Assembly: GCA_018645405.1 (NCBI GenBank)
Contig: JABGOQ010000059.1
Location: 1-43,031 of the forward strand
DNA length: 43,031 nucleotides
From: Anaerolineae bacterium
GTDB lineage: Bacteria > Chloroflexota > Anaerolineae > Anaerolineales > Villigracilaceae
Reading direction: 5' to 3'
In this document: positions 6,697-15,716 of the stretch, piece by piece
Numbering within the stretch: position 1 is the first letter of the stretch
How the letters are laid out: each line of letters begins with the position of its first letter
The notes under the pieces: model-generated
Database searches by the model: none
The model's input: the letters and a program-made list of their open reading frames with translations, nothing else
What the model was told of the DNA's origin: nothing
Program-made: the position numbers and the translations under genes

Positions 6697-8127
6697 CTAT
6701 TGCATAACCTGCAATAATATTTGAGGGGTAATATATGTTTCAATTAGCGCGGCAATAAACAAAAGCGGAAGGACGATTCCTACACCTACCTTGAACCAAT
6801 CTGCTAGCGCATGAATAAAAACCTCCCCCATCGTTTTGGATGGGTCGGGCGTTACCAAAACTGCGCCAAAATAAAGCATAGCCGCACCCGCAAAAATGAT
6901 CGCGGGGATTTCAAAGATGCCGTGAGGCAAAATTCCAGCAAGAAATAAATCTAAGGCTGGCAACCCAAAGGAATCAAGGACAGCAAATAAAGCGCCCAAA
7001 ACGCCAATATTAACTAGAAACGCCAATTCGCCCAAGATGCCAAAGGAAAGAAGCCCGAAAAAGAGCATAACCAACACAGCTTGTATATTGTGCAAAAATA
7101 TAAAGCTGAAAGAAATCTCTGTCTCATCAGAGGGTAGACCAGCGGCAATTTGGAATTCACCCATAGCGTCGTCAATTTCGTCCTGTGTAAACTCATTAAA
7201 CTCTGCCGGGATTATTGCGGATGTATAGCGATATGAGGCGATACTGCCAAAAACAGTAACTAGCACGAGAAGAAGAAGAGGCGTTTTCAGTTTACGTAAA
7301 CTCGCACCAATTTGAATTTGATACCATTTAAGAAGCGAGCGTGCTTCCCCAAAGAATGCACCACTAAAAATCTTCCATATCCACTTGAGATTAAAGGAAT
7401 CAACTTCTCTACCCAAAAGAAATTCACGCTGAAAATGAGCAATACCAACTCTGATCAACAAAGCTGCCATAATCAGCACAGCGGCTATCGCCAGCCAAAG
7501 GTGTTGGTCATTGCCCCAGAAAACCAGAACACTTTCACCTTGAATTAAAATAGCAACGGGCATAACAATAAAGGATGCCAAAAGATTTGCCGCTCGCACC
7601 GAAGTAGATTGCGTAGAGATAACAATTGCGCCACTGACCATCAAAAATGCGTGCGCAGCAGCAAGCATGAGCAATTGCACCATTAGACCTATAGGCGGCA
7701 AAGTCAGGTCTTGTTTGCTGACCATGAAAAGATAAAATCCAATTGACGCATAGCTTGCCAATAAAGGGAAAAAGATACCAACAAGAAATTTACCCAGATA
7801 AAGCTGCCAATCAAGAAAAGGCGTCCCTAAGAGAGGCTCTATCGTACCGCGTTCTTTTTCCCCAACAAACGATTCAAGTGCAACCACAAGGGAAACGGTC
7901 ACGGGGAAGAAGCCAATAATCAAAATAGAGAAAGGCACCAAACGATCTAAAATCAATTCTCCGCCATATTGATTGGCAAAAGCAGCTGCTTCTGCTGCCG
8001 TTAAATTCATCAGAGGAGGAAAAATAAACGTAAGAACGATTAACGGGAAAAGAATCCGCCAATCACGAAATTGATCTTTTAGTTCTCGTTGCGCAAGTAA
8101 CCATACAGGGGCTAATTTCTCTCTCAT
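6697..8127 (-). CDS. ABC-2 permease fused to a SpoIIM-like membrane domain
   Basis: A 476-residue integral membrane protein. Residues about 1-235 are an ABC-2-type exporter half with six helices, a start like RELKDQFRDWRILFP and a central EKERGTIEPLL motif typical of the family. Residues about 330-476 match the SpoIIM/DUF95 pattern: FLHNIQAVLVM, then a glycine-rich helix, then LPHGIFEIPAIIFAG, then a closing helical pair. The start overlaps the stop of the ATPase gene by ATGA, so the two are translationally coupled and form one transporter. The SpoIIM-like part may be a second membrane partner joined to the permease. Substrate unknown. The family calls come from motif recall. Confidence 0.82.
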   Translation of the reverse strand: MREKLAPVWLLAQRELKDQFRDWRILFPLIVLTFIFPPLMNLTAAEAAAFANQYGGELILDRLVPFSILIIGFFPVTVSLVVALESFVGEKERGTIEPLLGTPFLDWQLYLGKFLVGIFFPLLASYASIGFYLFMVSKQDLTLPPIGLMVQLLMLAAAHAFLMVSGAIVISTQSTSVRAANLLASFIVMPVAILIQGESVLVFWGNDQHLWLAIAAVLIMAALLIRVGIAHFQREFLLGREVDSFNLKWIWKIFSGAFFGEARSLLKWYQIQIGASLRKLKTPLLLLVLVTVFGSIASYRYTSAIIPAEFNEFTQDEIDDAMGEFQIAAGLPSDETEISFSFIFLHNIQAVLVMLFFGLLSFGILGELAFLVNIGVLGALFAVLDSFGLPALDLFLAGILPHGIFEIPAIIFAGAAMLYFGAVLVTPDPSKTMGEVFIHALADWFKVGVGIVLPLLFIAALIETYITPQILLQVMQ

Positions 8128-9056
8128 TGAATTGCCTCCCCATTGGCTTCAGACATTGCTTTGAGATAGACTTGCTCAAGGCTGCGAGGCGTTTCTTGTA
8201 AGGTCAGAACGGGGGCCTGTTGCGCAGAAAACTCTTTCAAGAGCAGAGGGTTGATTACTTCAGGGTTTTCTGAACGAAAACGAATTTGCTTCTCTGTTCT
8301 TTCTACTACTTCTACCCCTATGGGTAAATTAAATTTTCTAAAATCATAGGGGGAGGAAAAGATAACTTCATATTCTGTGGAGCCAAGAACTTCTTGTTTC
8401 AACGTTTCCAAACTTCCTTGGAGAAGAATTTTTCCACGGTAAATGATAGCGATCTCGTCTGCAAGCGCTTCGGCTTCAGCCAGATTATGAGTACAAATCA
8501 CAATTGCCCGTTGCGATGAGCGTAAGCTGGCAATTTCGTCACGAACAAGTCGTGCGCTCTCAGGGTCCATTGCAGATGTAGGTTCATCCAAAAGTAATGC
8601 GGGCGGTTCGTGGATGAGAGTACGTGCCAATGCCAGTTTTTGTTTCATTCCCTTTGAATATTCGCCAATTCTGCGATGAGCGGCATCGGCTAAACCAAAA
8701 TATTCGAGGAGGTGATTGCTTCGTTTTTTACGCGCATCCACATCGAGATGGTAAACCTTTCCAAAGAAATCGAGGTACTCCACCGCTGTCATTCGCAGAT
8801 ATAAACCATGTTGTTCAGTCAGCACGCCCACAGACGCGCGTACCTGATTCGGTTCTTTTACAACATCATACCCAGCAACACGCGCCCAACCTCGCGTGGG
8901 TTGCAGAAGTCCCGTCAACATCCGAATAGTGGTTGTTTTGCCTGCGCCATTTTGCCCAAGTAAGGCTAATATTTGGCCGGGTTTTACGTCTAATTTAACA
9001 TCATCCACAGCCCAAAAATCGCTAAATGCCTTGCTTAGATTTTCTGTTTGAATCAT
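8124..9056 (-). CDS. ABC transporter ATPase, CcmA/NatA type
   Basis: A 310-residue nucleotide-binding subunit. It has Walker A GQNGAGKTT at 34-42, the signature YSKGMKQKL, Walker B ALLLDEPTSAMDP, and an H-loop CTHN. A C-terminal extension of about 90 residues follows, as in exporter ATPases of the DRA/NatA group. It energises the ABC-2/SpoIIM permease that overlaps its stop codon. The ATG at 9056 has a weak AGG upstream, and a TATAAT box lies only 11 bases before the start, giving a very short leader. It is the first gene of the exporter run after the lgt terminator. Confidence 0.93.
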   Translation of the reverse strand: MIQTENLSKAFSDFWAVDDVKLDVKPGQILALLGQNGAGKTTTIRMLTGLLQPTRGWARVAGYDVVKEPNQVRASVGVLTEQHGLYLRMTAVEYLDFFGKVYHLDVDARKKRSNHLLEYFGLADAAHRRIGEYSKGMKQKLALARTLIHEPPALLLDEPTSAMDPESARLVRDEIASLRSSQRAIVICTHNLAEAEALADEIAIIYRGKILLQGSLETLKQEVLGSTEYEVIFSSPYDFRKFNLPIGVEVVERTEKQIRFRSENPEVINPLLLKEFSAQQAPVLTLQETPRSLEQVYLKAMSEANGEAIQ

Positions 9057-9067
9057 TTTTTTACCTA

Positions 9068-9073
9068 ATTATA
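9068..9073 (-). promoter_or_regulatory. -10 box of the ABC exporter operon
   Basis: TATAAT on the minus strand, 11 bases before the ATPase ATG, so a leader of only about 4-6 nt is expected. It directly follows the lgt terminator hairpin. Confidence 0.5.
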
Positions 9074-9078
9074 GAAAA

Positions 9079-9106
9079 ACCGCTAGCGCCTAATCAGGAT
9101 AGCGGT
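9079..9106 (-). terminator. Terminator of the PNP-to-lgt gene run
   Basis: ACCGCTA (9079-9085) pairs with TAGCGGT (9100-9106), with CCT/AGG nested inside. The minus strand continues into TTTTT. It lies 65 nt past the lgt stop. Confidence 0.7.
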
Positions 9107-9136
9107 GGTGTTTAGTATGGTCAATAAGACAAGAGT

Positions 9137-9159
9137 CCTCTAAGCATAATGCTAAGAGG
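9137..9159. repeat. Inverted repeat after lgt
   Basis: CCTCT-A-AGCAT-A-ATGCT-A-AGAGG, a 23-nt symmetric sequence with one A-A mismatch, 12 nt past the lgt stop. It could be an extra terminator stem or a binding site for the exporter promoter nearby. Confidence 0.55.
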
Positions 9160-9170
9160 TGAAAGGAAAG

Positions 9171-9962
9171 CTATATCTTACGATGCCGAAATAACAAAGC
9201 GGCTGCCGAAAGCAAAGCTACCACTGCCATCGCCGTTTGGTTGGCGTTGACGCCACCCAGCATCGAAGCATCGAGGCGCAGAAAATCGAGCAGAAAACGC
9301 CCCAGCGGATAGATCACCATATATAGCAAGAGCAAATCACCTGCCTTTACGCGATCAGAAAAGCGACGCCCCACCCAAAGCAGAATTGCCATATTGCCCA
9401 AGTTCCAAAGCGACTCGTAGAAGAAGAGTGGGTGATAGTATGCCTGCTCCTGAAATCCGCTTAGGCGATGATTAGAATCGATAAAAATCTTCCAGAGAAG
9501 AGAGGTTGGTGCTCCATAAAGTTCCTGATTGACATAATTCCCCCAACGCCCAATTGCTTGCCCTAAAGCAAGGCCTGGAGCCGCAATATCTGCCCACTCA
9601 AGAAAAGAAAGCTTTCTTTTACGCGTGAAAAAGTATAGCGCAATTAATCCCCCAATTACCGCACCAGGAATACCAAGACCGCCGTTACGGATATTGATCA
9701 GATCCCAAGGGTGGCTTAGATAGTATTCAGTAGTAAATCCTTCTGCAATAGTAGAGGGTGAGGGGGTAAAAACATGCCAAAGACGCGCACCGACTATTCC
9801 AGCTATAAGCAACCAAAGCATTAAATCCCAAATAATCTCTGGATCATGCCCGCGTCTTTTAGCTTCTTTTTGAGCTAAGAAAGCACCTGCTGCTGCACCC
9901 AGCATAAGTATGATGCCGTAAAATCTGACAAAAAATGTGCCTATATAAAAACCGTCAATCAT
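9171..9962 (-). CDS. lgt: Prolipoprotein diacylglyceryl transferase
   Basis: Transfers diacylglycerol from phosphatidylglycerol to the lipobox cysteine of prolipoproteins in the cytoplasmic membrane. The 263 residues form about seven membrane helices and contain the Lgt signature GRWGNYVNQELYG at 138-150, preceded by NGGLGIPGAVIGG and followed by HPLFFYESLWN and YPLGRFLLDFLR. ATG at 9962 follows AAGGAAAGATA. It is 12 nt behind the CDP-alcohol phosphotransferase gene, so phospholipid and lipoprotein steps are co-expressed. A lipobox-bearing substrate, the lytic transglycosylase, is encoded nearby at 18034. Confidence 0.96.
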   Translation of the reverse strand: MIDGFYIGTFFVRFYGIILMLGAAAGAFLAQKEAKRRGHDPEIIWDLMLWLLIAGIVGARLWHVFTPSPSTIAEGFTTEYYLSHPWDLINIRNGGLGIPGAVIGGLIALYFFTRKRKLSFLEWADIAAPGLALGQAIGRWGNYVNQELYGAPTSLLWKIFIDSNHRLSGFQEQAYYHPLFFYESLWNLGNMAILLWVGRRFSDRVKAGDLLLLYMVIYPLGRFLLDFLRLDASMLGGVNANQTAMAVVALLSAAALLFRHRKI

Positions 9963-9974
9963 TATCTTTCCTTA

Positions 9975-10589
9975 CTAAAAATGCTTATGCGCTTGCCGAC
10001 GAACATACCAAATTCGCTGCAGGGCTGTAAAGTTTGCCAAAATCGCGATAATCCACATTGCAATCAAAGGGAAGTTAAAAACCAATCCCGGGGCCAAAAC
10101 AAGATAACGCTCCACACGCGTTAACGCGCCGATTTTAGCATCAAAATCCAGAGCCTCTGCCCGCGCCCTTGTATAAGAAACCAAAATCGATCCTGAAGCA
10201 GCTGCGAAAACCAGCATAGAAGCTAAGGTATCACCTTGTTCCAAAAAATAGTAAAGCAAACCAGCGTAAATAACCAGTTCAGAATAGCGATCTGTTACCG
10301 AATCTACAAAACCGCCAAAGTCAGTAGGTTCGCCGCGTAAGCGTGCCATAGTTCCATCCAGTGCATCCACAGGCCACATTACCAAGACGATTAAACCACC
10401 CCAAAGCATATTTCCTTTGGCCAGAAAAAAACCAGCAACGATGCTCCCAACCAACCCCAGCATGGTGATCGTATTCGGTGTCAAGCCAAGCCGATTGAGA
10501 AAAGCACCAATTGGGTCAAGCACCCATTTAAAGAGAATGCGCAAACGATCTGTTAGCGAAACTCTTTCAGTTTTCACAGTATTTTTCAC
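9975..10589 (-). CDS. CDP-alcohol phosphatidyltransferase
   Basis: A 204-residue membrane enzyme that joins a CDP-activated lipid to an alcohol. The full family signature is present: D-x-x-D-G-x-x-A-R followed by eight residues, then G-x-x-x-D-x-x-x-D (DALDGTMAR to GGFVDSVTD). About five to six helices surround it. The acceptor cannot be read from the motif. Phosphatidylglycerophosphate synthase and phosphatidylinositol-phosphate synthase are both possible; the size and N-terminal amphipathic stretch remind me of the latter. The start is GTG at 10589, supported by GGAG eight bases upstream. It precedes lgt by 12 nt. Confidence 0.88.
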   Translation of the reverse strand: MKNTVKTERVSLTDRLRILFKWVLDPIGAFLNRLGLTPNTITMLGLVGSIVAGFFLAKGNMLWGGLIVLVMWPVDALDGTMARLRGEPTDFGGFVDSVTDRYSELVIYAGLLYYFLEQGDTLASMLVFAAASGSILVSYTRARAEALDFDAKIGALTRVERYLVLAPGLVFNFPLIAMWIIAILANFTALQRIWYVRRQAHKHF

Positions 10590-10638
10590 TAAGAAACTCC
10601 ATTAAATTAAGATTGCCCTATCATACTACAGATGCGCT

Positions 10639-12771
10639 TTAGATTTCACCCTCTTCATCCGGTGAAATCAACACATCACGCTCACGCCCACCGCCCAGCG
10701 CAGGGCCGACAACACCCATCTCCTCGAGCGCATCCAGCAAACGTGCGGCGCGAGGGTACCCGATCCGCAGGCGACGTTGCAAGAGCGATGCAGAAGCTCG
10801 CTGCGAGTTCTGAATCACATCAATCGCCTGTTCGAGCAAAGTTTCGTCTTCATCCATATCAGACTCATTCAGCATTTGCTCCCAAGGTGCGCGCTCTTGT
10901 ATATCTGGGATTTCCTTCTGCCAATAAGAAATAATTTTTTCGATCTCTTCATCCGTAATCATTACCCCTTGTACACGGGATGGGGAGCCCGCCTCCGGAC
11001 TCAAGAATAACATGTCTCCATTTCCGAGCAGATTCTCGGCTCCAACGCTATCCAGAACAACTCGTGAATCGACGCCAGATGTGACCGCAAACGCGATCCT
11101 GGCTGGGAAGTTGGCCTTAATCAGCCCTGTCACCACATCGGTACTCGGGCGTTGCGTCGCCATCACCAAATGAATGCCCGTCGCACGTGCCATTTGCGCC
11201 AAACGAATCAAATTATGCTCTGTCTGTTCAGGCGCATGCATCATTAGATCAGCCATTTCATCAATCAAGACGACGATGCGCGGCATTGCAATCCCGTTTT
11301 TGCGCCTTAAGATTTTGCGGTTATAAGAGATAATATCACGCGAATTTTCTTTTTCAAGGAGTTTATACCGTCTTTCCATTTCAACCACCACCCAACGCAA
11401 AACACCCTGGATACGGTCTATATTCGTTTCTACTTTGCCGTAAAGATGTGGCAGCCCATTGAAACGAATTAATTCAACCATCTTCGCATCAATCATCACT
11501 AAGCGTAAATCTTCTGGTGAATTATTGACCGCCAAAGAGGATGCAATCGAGGTGATACAAACTGACTTTCCAGAGCCTGTTGAGCCAGCGATTAAAAGAT
11601 GAGGCATTTTAGCCAAATCGGCAACAACAGGCTGTCCTGAAACATCTCTGCCTAATGCAATTGCCAAAGGAGAGCGGGCTTTATGAAAAATCTCCGACTC
11701 CAAGATTGAACGCAAGCGGACAACCTCAACTCGCGCATTGGGAACCTCGATTCCAACAAAGGGGCGTCCTGGTACAGGAGCTTCGATGCGTAAACGTTGA
11801 GCTGAGAGCGCGAGAGATAAATCGCGTTGTAAAGAGGCAATTTGAGCAACGCGCACTTTCATCAACTGTTCTTCTTCGCTATTGGCGCTTTTGTCAATAA
11901 AGCCAGGCTGGACGGCAAATTGTGTAATTGCGGGACCTACTCGAAACCCAACAACTTTCGCAGGGATTCCGAATTCATCAAGCGTTTTTTCAATTAGCCC
12001 TGCTGTTTGGTTAATGGTGCGCTCGTCTAAACGGGATTTGCGCTCACTTCTCAACAATGTTAATGGTGGAAGACGCTCATCTCGTGGGCGCGGTTTAGCA
12101 GGAAGTTCATCTTCTTTTTTAGGCATCGAGAGAGATTTCCGAAACCCGGGCGGGAGTTTTGCCCGTGGTTTTTTATTCGTCTTTTTCTCTTCCTTTTCCT
12201 CTACATCAAAAACTTCTTCAACTTCTTCTCTCTCATCACCTGCTACACGCAAAAGCCAGACTTCAAGATGATGCCAAAAATTAAATCCTGTCATTGATGC
12301 AAAAATTGTTCCAAAAAGAAAAAGAAGAAAACTTCCGATAGGGCTGATCATCCTGCTTAAAATTTGATCCAACCCCCACCCAAGACGACCGCCGCCGTAG
12401 CCGATATTCACATTCTCAAGAGAACGCCCTCCTATAACGGTCAGCAAACCCAATGCCAAGAACGCTGCGGATTCCAAGGCGAAGATACGCCCCCAAGGAA
12501 GAGGATCCTCGGAGCGGCGCAGCATTAATAATCCAACCATCCCAATCGAGGCAACAACAAGATAGCTGCCCCAACCAAACCAATCTTTAAGAAATGCGAT
12601 CCAAAGAAGGATGAGCGTTCCTTGGGTGAGGCCAAGTAAGGCGAGGAGCGAAATCAGAGCAAAGGCAAGGAAAAAAACACCACCAATATCGCTGGCAAAG
12701 CGTCCAAAATGCAAGTTTATTTTGGCAAGACGGTCAAGCCAATCTTCTGATGATGCGCTTTTTTTAGCCAT
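10639..12771 (-). CDS. ftsK: DNA translocase FtsK/SpoIIIE
   Basis: A septum-bound ATPase that pumps chromosomal DNA during division. Four N-terminal helices lie within the first 170 residues, then a charged linker rich in E and K (about 180-245). The translocase core has Walker A GSTGSGKS near residue 395 and Walker B VVLIDEMADLM. A winged-helix gamma domain (SASLLQRRLRIGYPRAARLL) closes the 710 residues. I use ATG at 12771, which has GAGGAA upstream, rather than the TTG four codons earlier. It overlaps the end of the S1 gene by 8 bases, so the two are coupled. A 49-nt gap leads to the phosphotransferase gene. Confidence 0.95.
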   Translation of the reverse strand: MAKKSASSEDWLDRLAKINLHFGRFASDIGGVFFLAFALISLLALLGLTQGTLILLWIAFLKDWFGWGSYLVVASIGMVGLLMLRRSEDPLPWGRIFALESAAFLALGLLTVIGGRSLENVNIGYGGGRLGWGLDQILSRMISPIGSFLLFLFGTIFASMTGFNFWHHLEVWLLRVAGDEREEVEEVFDVEEKEEKKTNKKPRAKLPPGFRKSLSMPKKEDELPAKPRPRDERLPPLTLLRSERKSRLDERTINQTAGLIEKTLDEFGIPAKVVGFRVGPAITQFAVQPGFIDKSANSEEEQLMKVRVAQIASLQRDLSLALSAQRLRIEAPVPGRPFVGIEVPNARVEVVRLRSILESEIFHKARSPLAIALGRDVSGQPVVADLAKMPHLLIAGSTGSGKSVCITSIASSLAVNNSPEDLRLVMIDAKMVELIRFNGLPHLYGKVETNIDRIQGVLRWVVVEMERRYKLLEKENSRDIISYNRKILRRKNGIAMPRIVVLIDEMADLMMHAPEQTEHNLIRLAQMARATGIHLVMATQRPSTDVVTGLIKANFPARIAFAVTSGVDSRVVLDSVGAENLLGNGDMLFLSPEAGSPSRVQGVMITDEEIEKIISYWQKEIPDIQERAPWEQMLNESDMDEDETLLEQAIDVIQNSQRASASLLQRRLRIGYPRAARLLDALEEMGVVGPALGGGRERDVLISPDEEGEI

Positions 12772-13681
12772 TTTCTTCCTCAAGCATAAGACTGAGACTC
12801 ATGCGCTGTTTTTTTGCATCGAGTTGCAAAATACGTAATTTTATTTCATCTCCTTTTTGGAGGCCTTCTCTACCCAATGGAATTTCTGAGCTATGGATCA
12901 AGCCTTCAATTCCTTCTTCCAAACGAGCAAAGGCTCCAAAAGAAACAATTGCTGTAATTTCTGCAAAGACACTTTGTCCAGGTTGATATTTATCCTGAAT
13001 TTTTTCCCACGGGTTATCGAAAAGTTGTTTTAAGCTGAGGGCCACTCGATTTCGTTCCAGAGAAATATCCAAGACCTGCACCCGAATCTTCTCCTTTAAT
13101 TGGACAATTTCACTTGGATGCCCAACACGACCCCAGGAGAGTTCTGATTTATGAACAAGCCCCTCTACGCCACCGATATCAACAAAAACGCCGAAATCAG
13201 TAATATTGCTTACTTCACCTTCTATAACCGCACCACTTCTTAGCGTAGAAAAAACTTCCTGTCGTTTGCCTGCGCCTGCTTGCGCCGCTCGCTCTGAAAA
13301 AATAAGCCGATCTTCTTCTGGCGCACATTCAATTAATTTCAGATTTAAAGTTTCACCGCAATAAGAAGCTAGCGCTTCATCTCTATTCGCGGAATCATTA
13401 CTACCGCTATCGCTTAACTTAAGTAGGTGAGAGTACGGGACAAACCCACTCAGATCATCGTCTTCAACTAAAACACCGCCTCGATTATGCCCGATCACCT
13501 GGAGAGAGATAAGGGCATCCGATTTGTAGAGTTTCTGTGCTTTTTCCCAATTGGTGGGAAAGCTGTCTTTTTTTTGCCCAATAGGCAATATTTCTTCAGG
13601 TTTAGAAGCCTGGCCTTTTTCATCAGCCAAAACTGATGCCCACCAATTATCGTCGATTTGCACGAAGTCTTTTGTTTTCAT
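12764..13681 (-). CDS. S1-domain RNA-binding protein with three S1 repeats
   Basis: A 305-residue protein with three S1 OB-folds: a divergent one (about 55-125, SLQVIGHNRGGVLVEDDDLSG), a classic one (about 150-220, GEVSNITDFGVFVDIGGVEGLVH) and a third (about 235-300, AEITAIVSFGAFARLEEGIEGLIH). The layout is like short ribosomal protein S1 versions in Gram-positive and Chloroflexota genomes, where S1 aids mRNA binding. It may therefore be the organism's S1 or a second RNA chaperone. The ATG at 13681 has GGTGA upstream; the in-frame GTG four codons earlier lacks one. It overlaps ftsK. Confidence 0.88.
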   Translation of the reverse strand: MKTKDFVQIDDNWWASVLADEKGQASKPEEILPIGQKKDSFPTNWEKAQKLYKSDALISLQVIGHNRGGVLVEDDDLSGFVPYSHLLKLSDSGSNDSANRDEALASYCGETLNLKLIECAPEEDRLIFSERAAQAGAGKRQEVFSTLRSGAVIEGEVSNITDFGVFVDIGGVEGLVHKSELSWGRVGHPSEIVQLKEKIRVQVLDISLERNRVALSLKQLFDNPWEKIQDKYQPGQSVFAEITAIVSFGAFARLEEGIEGLIHSSEIPLGREGLQKGDEIKLRILQLDAKKQRMSLSLMLEEENG

Positions 13682-13704
13682 ATTTATTATCACCGTTAAA
13701 GTGT

Positions 13705-13727
13705 GTAAAACGAAAAAACCGTTTTAC
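13705..13727. repeat. Hairpin between regulator and S1 genes
   Basis: GTAAAACG (13705-13712) pairs with CGTTTTAC (13720-13727) around a 7-nt A-rich loop. It may partly terminate transcription after the regulator gene at 13738, or protect the S1 mRNA. Confidence 0.5.
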
Positions 13728-13737
13728 AGAACACGAA

Positions 13738-15651
13738 TCAATTCTCTTCCCTTGCTTCAGTTTCCATTTCCAAAACAATTCTCGCAACTGCCTCTACCGC
13801 GACGCGTTGCTTTCGATATAAATCTGCTTCTGACACAGCGAGACGCGCAGCGACTTCGCGTACTTTATGCCCTTCAATAAATTTCATCTCAAGGATATTA
13901 TAGAGTATCCATTCTGCTGTAAATAATCGCTTGCCCTCAGGGCGAATAGTATCAACGCCTTTACGTAAAATTGCTCTCAGCGCATTGACCGCATTCCCAT
14001 CGTGATCGGCTCTTGTCTGTTGGACAACATCCAAATCCATCAGAGGGCTATCGCTTAGCTTGGGTCCGCCCCAATAATGGCTGAGAGCATCTTTTACCCA
14101 ACTTTCCAGGTCTGCTTCAGGGTCTGCCAAAATGCTCACCTTACTATCATAGCGTCCGGCAGCACGCCAACGTTGCAAAACTTCGGCTTGTGGCTGCAAG
14201 TCCTGAAGAGATTGAAAAACTGTCTGTTGTAATTGGCGATCTTCTAAAGCAAGAGCAGCACGATCTGCTAAAAGCCAAAGAGCGTCTCTCTGGTCATCAT
14301 CAATTTCTTGAAAAGATTGATGCGCAACACCAAGAATGCCTAATAAAGGCGGGACCTCATCACGATCCATCTCCCGTTTACGCTTTCGGAGAGGCAATAT
14401 CCAGAAATCGCCCCAGGTAAACTCTTCTTCCAATTGATCTTCTACAATCTCTGGTACACGTAAAACCTCGGGGAAATCATCTCTATCAAGCATATTTTTG
14501 CTTCCCGCCATAGAAATCATCGCTAAATCTTCTCCGTCCAATGCGGCAATAAATGCAGATGGGGACTGCAAATGATCACGCACAGCAGCCAAAACTGCTT
14601 CAAGAAATTGTTGCAAATCACTGCGCGTTAACAAGCGTTCTTCGATATTTTGCAGCAAAAGCAATTCATCGCGATCCCTTCCAAAAAAGAGATTTCGTTC
14701 CCAGAAAGGAGAGAGAATGGTAATTGTGTGCTCAATCATCAAAACGCTAAGAATCATTACCAAAGGCACAAATGCCGAATAGGGGTTTCCATCATAAAGT
14801 TCGCCGCCACGACGAACAATCGTCATCAAACCTAAAGTGATCGACGCTGTAACGGGGCCCCGCAAAATCCATTTAAAAAGACGGCTCTTTACCAAGCGAT
14901 CGGGCCACGAAACCCCAAAAAAGGCAACGGCATAAGCCATCACAACAACCAACCCCCCCACAAGGAGATTGATTACCAAAACAGAAGACCAGAAGGCAAA
15001 AAGATGCCGAGAGGCAAAAGAAGAGCCGTACATCAGATAAGGGTAAGAGCCCAAAGCTGGAGCCGTCGCACCCGCCATCAAATATAACATGCGGCGTCGC
15101 CCTGAACGGGTGAGCATCTGCCTAAAAGCGCGGATAAAATTAACCCACGCCCAGATCATCACAGCGAGATAATATAGAGAGAATACTTCAGTCCAGAAAG
15201 TGCGTTCCAGATGAGGAGCAGGTTGACCCTGTGCAACGAAATCGCCCAGCAAAAATCCAAACCCCAATAGCAGTAGAAATACCCCTGAAAGAAAATAAAC
15301 AACGCGAATCGCAATTCGTCTGCGCCCACGTGAAGGTCGCCCTGCCGTTACCAATAAGGCATCAGAAAGATGCAGATAAGCGGCAGGAAGGAAGACAATC
15401 CCGAACCATTGAATTTGGAGCAGCAATTCTAAACCCCAATCAGGCACGGTTTCATTTTGCATTGCCTCTGCTGTAAAAACAACAACAACGCAAAGCAAAA
15501 TAACCGCAAAAGAACGCGCTACACGATTACGTAAATTAAAAGTTAAAGCATAAAGGAATAACGAGAAAGCTGTAATTGCAACGCCAGCCGTCAGGATCTC
15601 GTTTGTTACGCGTATCCCCGCCAATAAATTACTCATCCAACCATTAAGCAT
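13738..15651 (-). CDS. Membrane sensor with GAF domain and C-terminal HTH
   Basis: A 637-residue protein with an N-terminal block of about eight membrane helices (residues 1-315), like the 7TM sensor part of histidine kinases. A GAF-like domain follows (about 330-480, after the linker ERNLFFGRDRDELLLLQNIEERLL). The C-terminal segment FIEGHKVREVAARLAVSEADLYRKQ looks like a helix-turn-helix. I find no H-box, N-box or G-box of a kinase. It may therefore be a membrane-held one-component regulator, or a sensor whose kinase part has been replaced. The ATG at 15651 has GGAG seven bases upstream; the longest ORF would begin at a TTG 14 codons earlier. Its upstream region carries two perfect 10-bp direct repeats. 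Target genes unknown. Confidence 0.78.
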   Translation of the reverse strand: MLNGWMSNLLAGIRVTNEILTAGVAITAFSLFLYALTFNLRNRVARSFAVILLCVVVVFTAEAMQNETVPDWGLELLLQIQWFGIVFLPAAYLHLSDALLVTAGRPSRGRRRIAIRVVYFLSGVFLLLLGFGFLLGDFVAQGQPAPHLERTFWTEVFSLYYLAVMIWAWVNFIRAFRQMLTRSGRRRMLYLMAGATAPALGSYPYLMYGSSFASRHLFAFWSSVLVINLLVGGLVVVMAYAVAFFGVSWPDRLVKSRLFKWILRGPVTASITLGLMTIVRRGGELYDGNPYSAFVPLVMILSVLMIEHTITILSPFWERNLFFGRDRDELLLLQNIEERLLTRSDLQQFLEAVLAAVRDHLQSPSAFIAALDGEDLAMISMAGSKNMLDRDDFPEVLRVPEIVEDQLEEEFTWGDFWILPLRKRKREMDRDEVPPLLGILGVAHQSFQEIDDDQRDALWLLADRAALALEDRQLQQTVFQSLQDLQPQAEVLQRWRAAGRYDSKVSILADPEADLESWVKDALSHYWGGPKLSDSPLMDLDVVQQTRADHDGNAVNALRAILRKGVDTIRPEGKRLFTAEWILYNILEMKFIEGHKVREVAARLAVSEADLYRKQRVAVEAVARIVLEMETEAREEN

Positions 15652-15666
15652 ATAGTGACTCCGCAG

Positions 15667-15704
15667 TATCACGAATAGCCACGAACCTTTCAAATATCAC
15701 GAAT
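15667..15704. promoter_or_regulatory. Direct repeats upstream of the membrane regulator
   Basis: TATCACGAAT occurs at 15667-15676 and 15695-15704, exactly 28 bp apart, with the related CCACGAAC between them at 15679-15686. The block is 16-53 nt upstream of a gene that encodes an HTH protein, so autoregulation is possible. It could equally be part of the CACGAA/CACAAAG repeat family seen near serA. Confidence 0.4.
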
Positions 15705-15716
15705 TTAATTCACACG

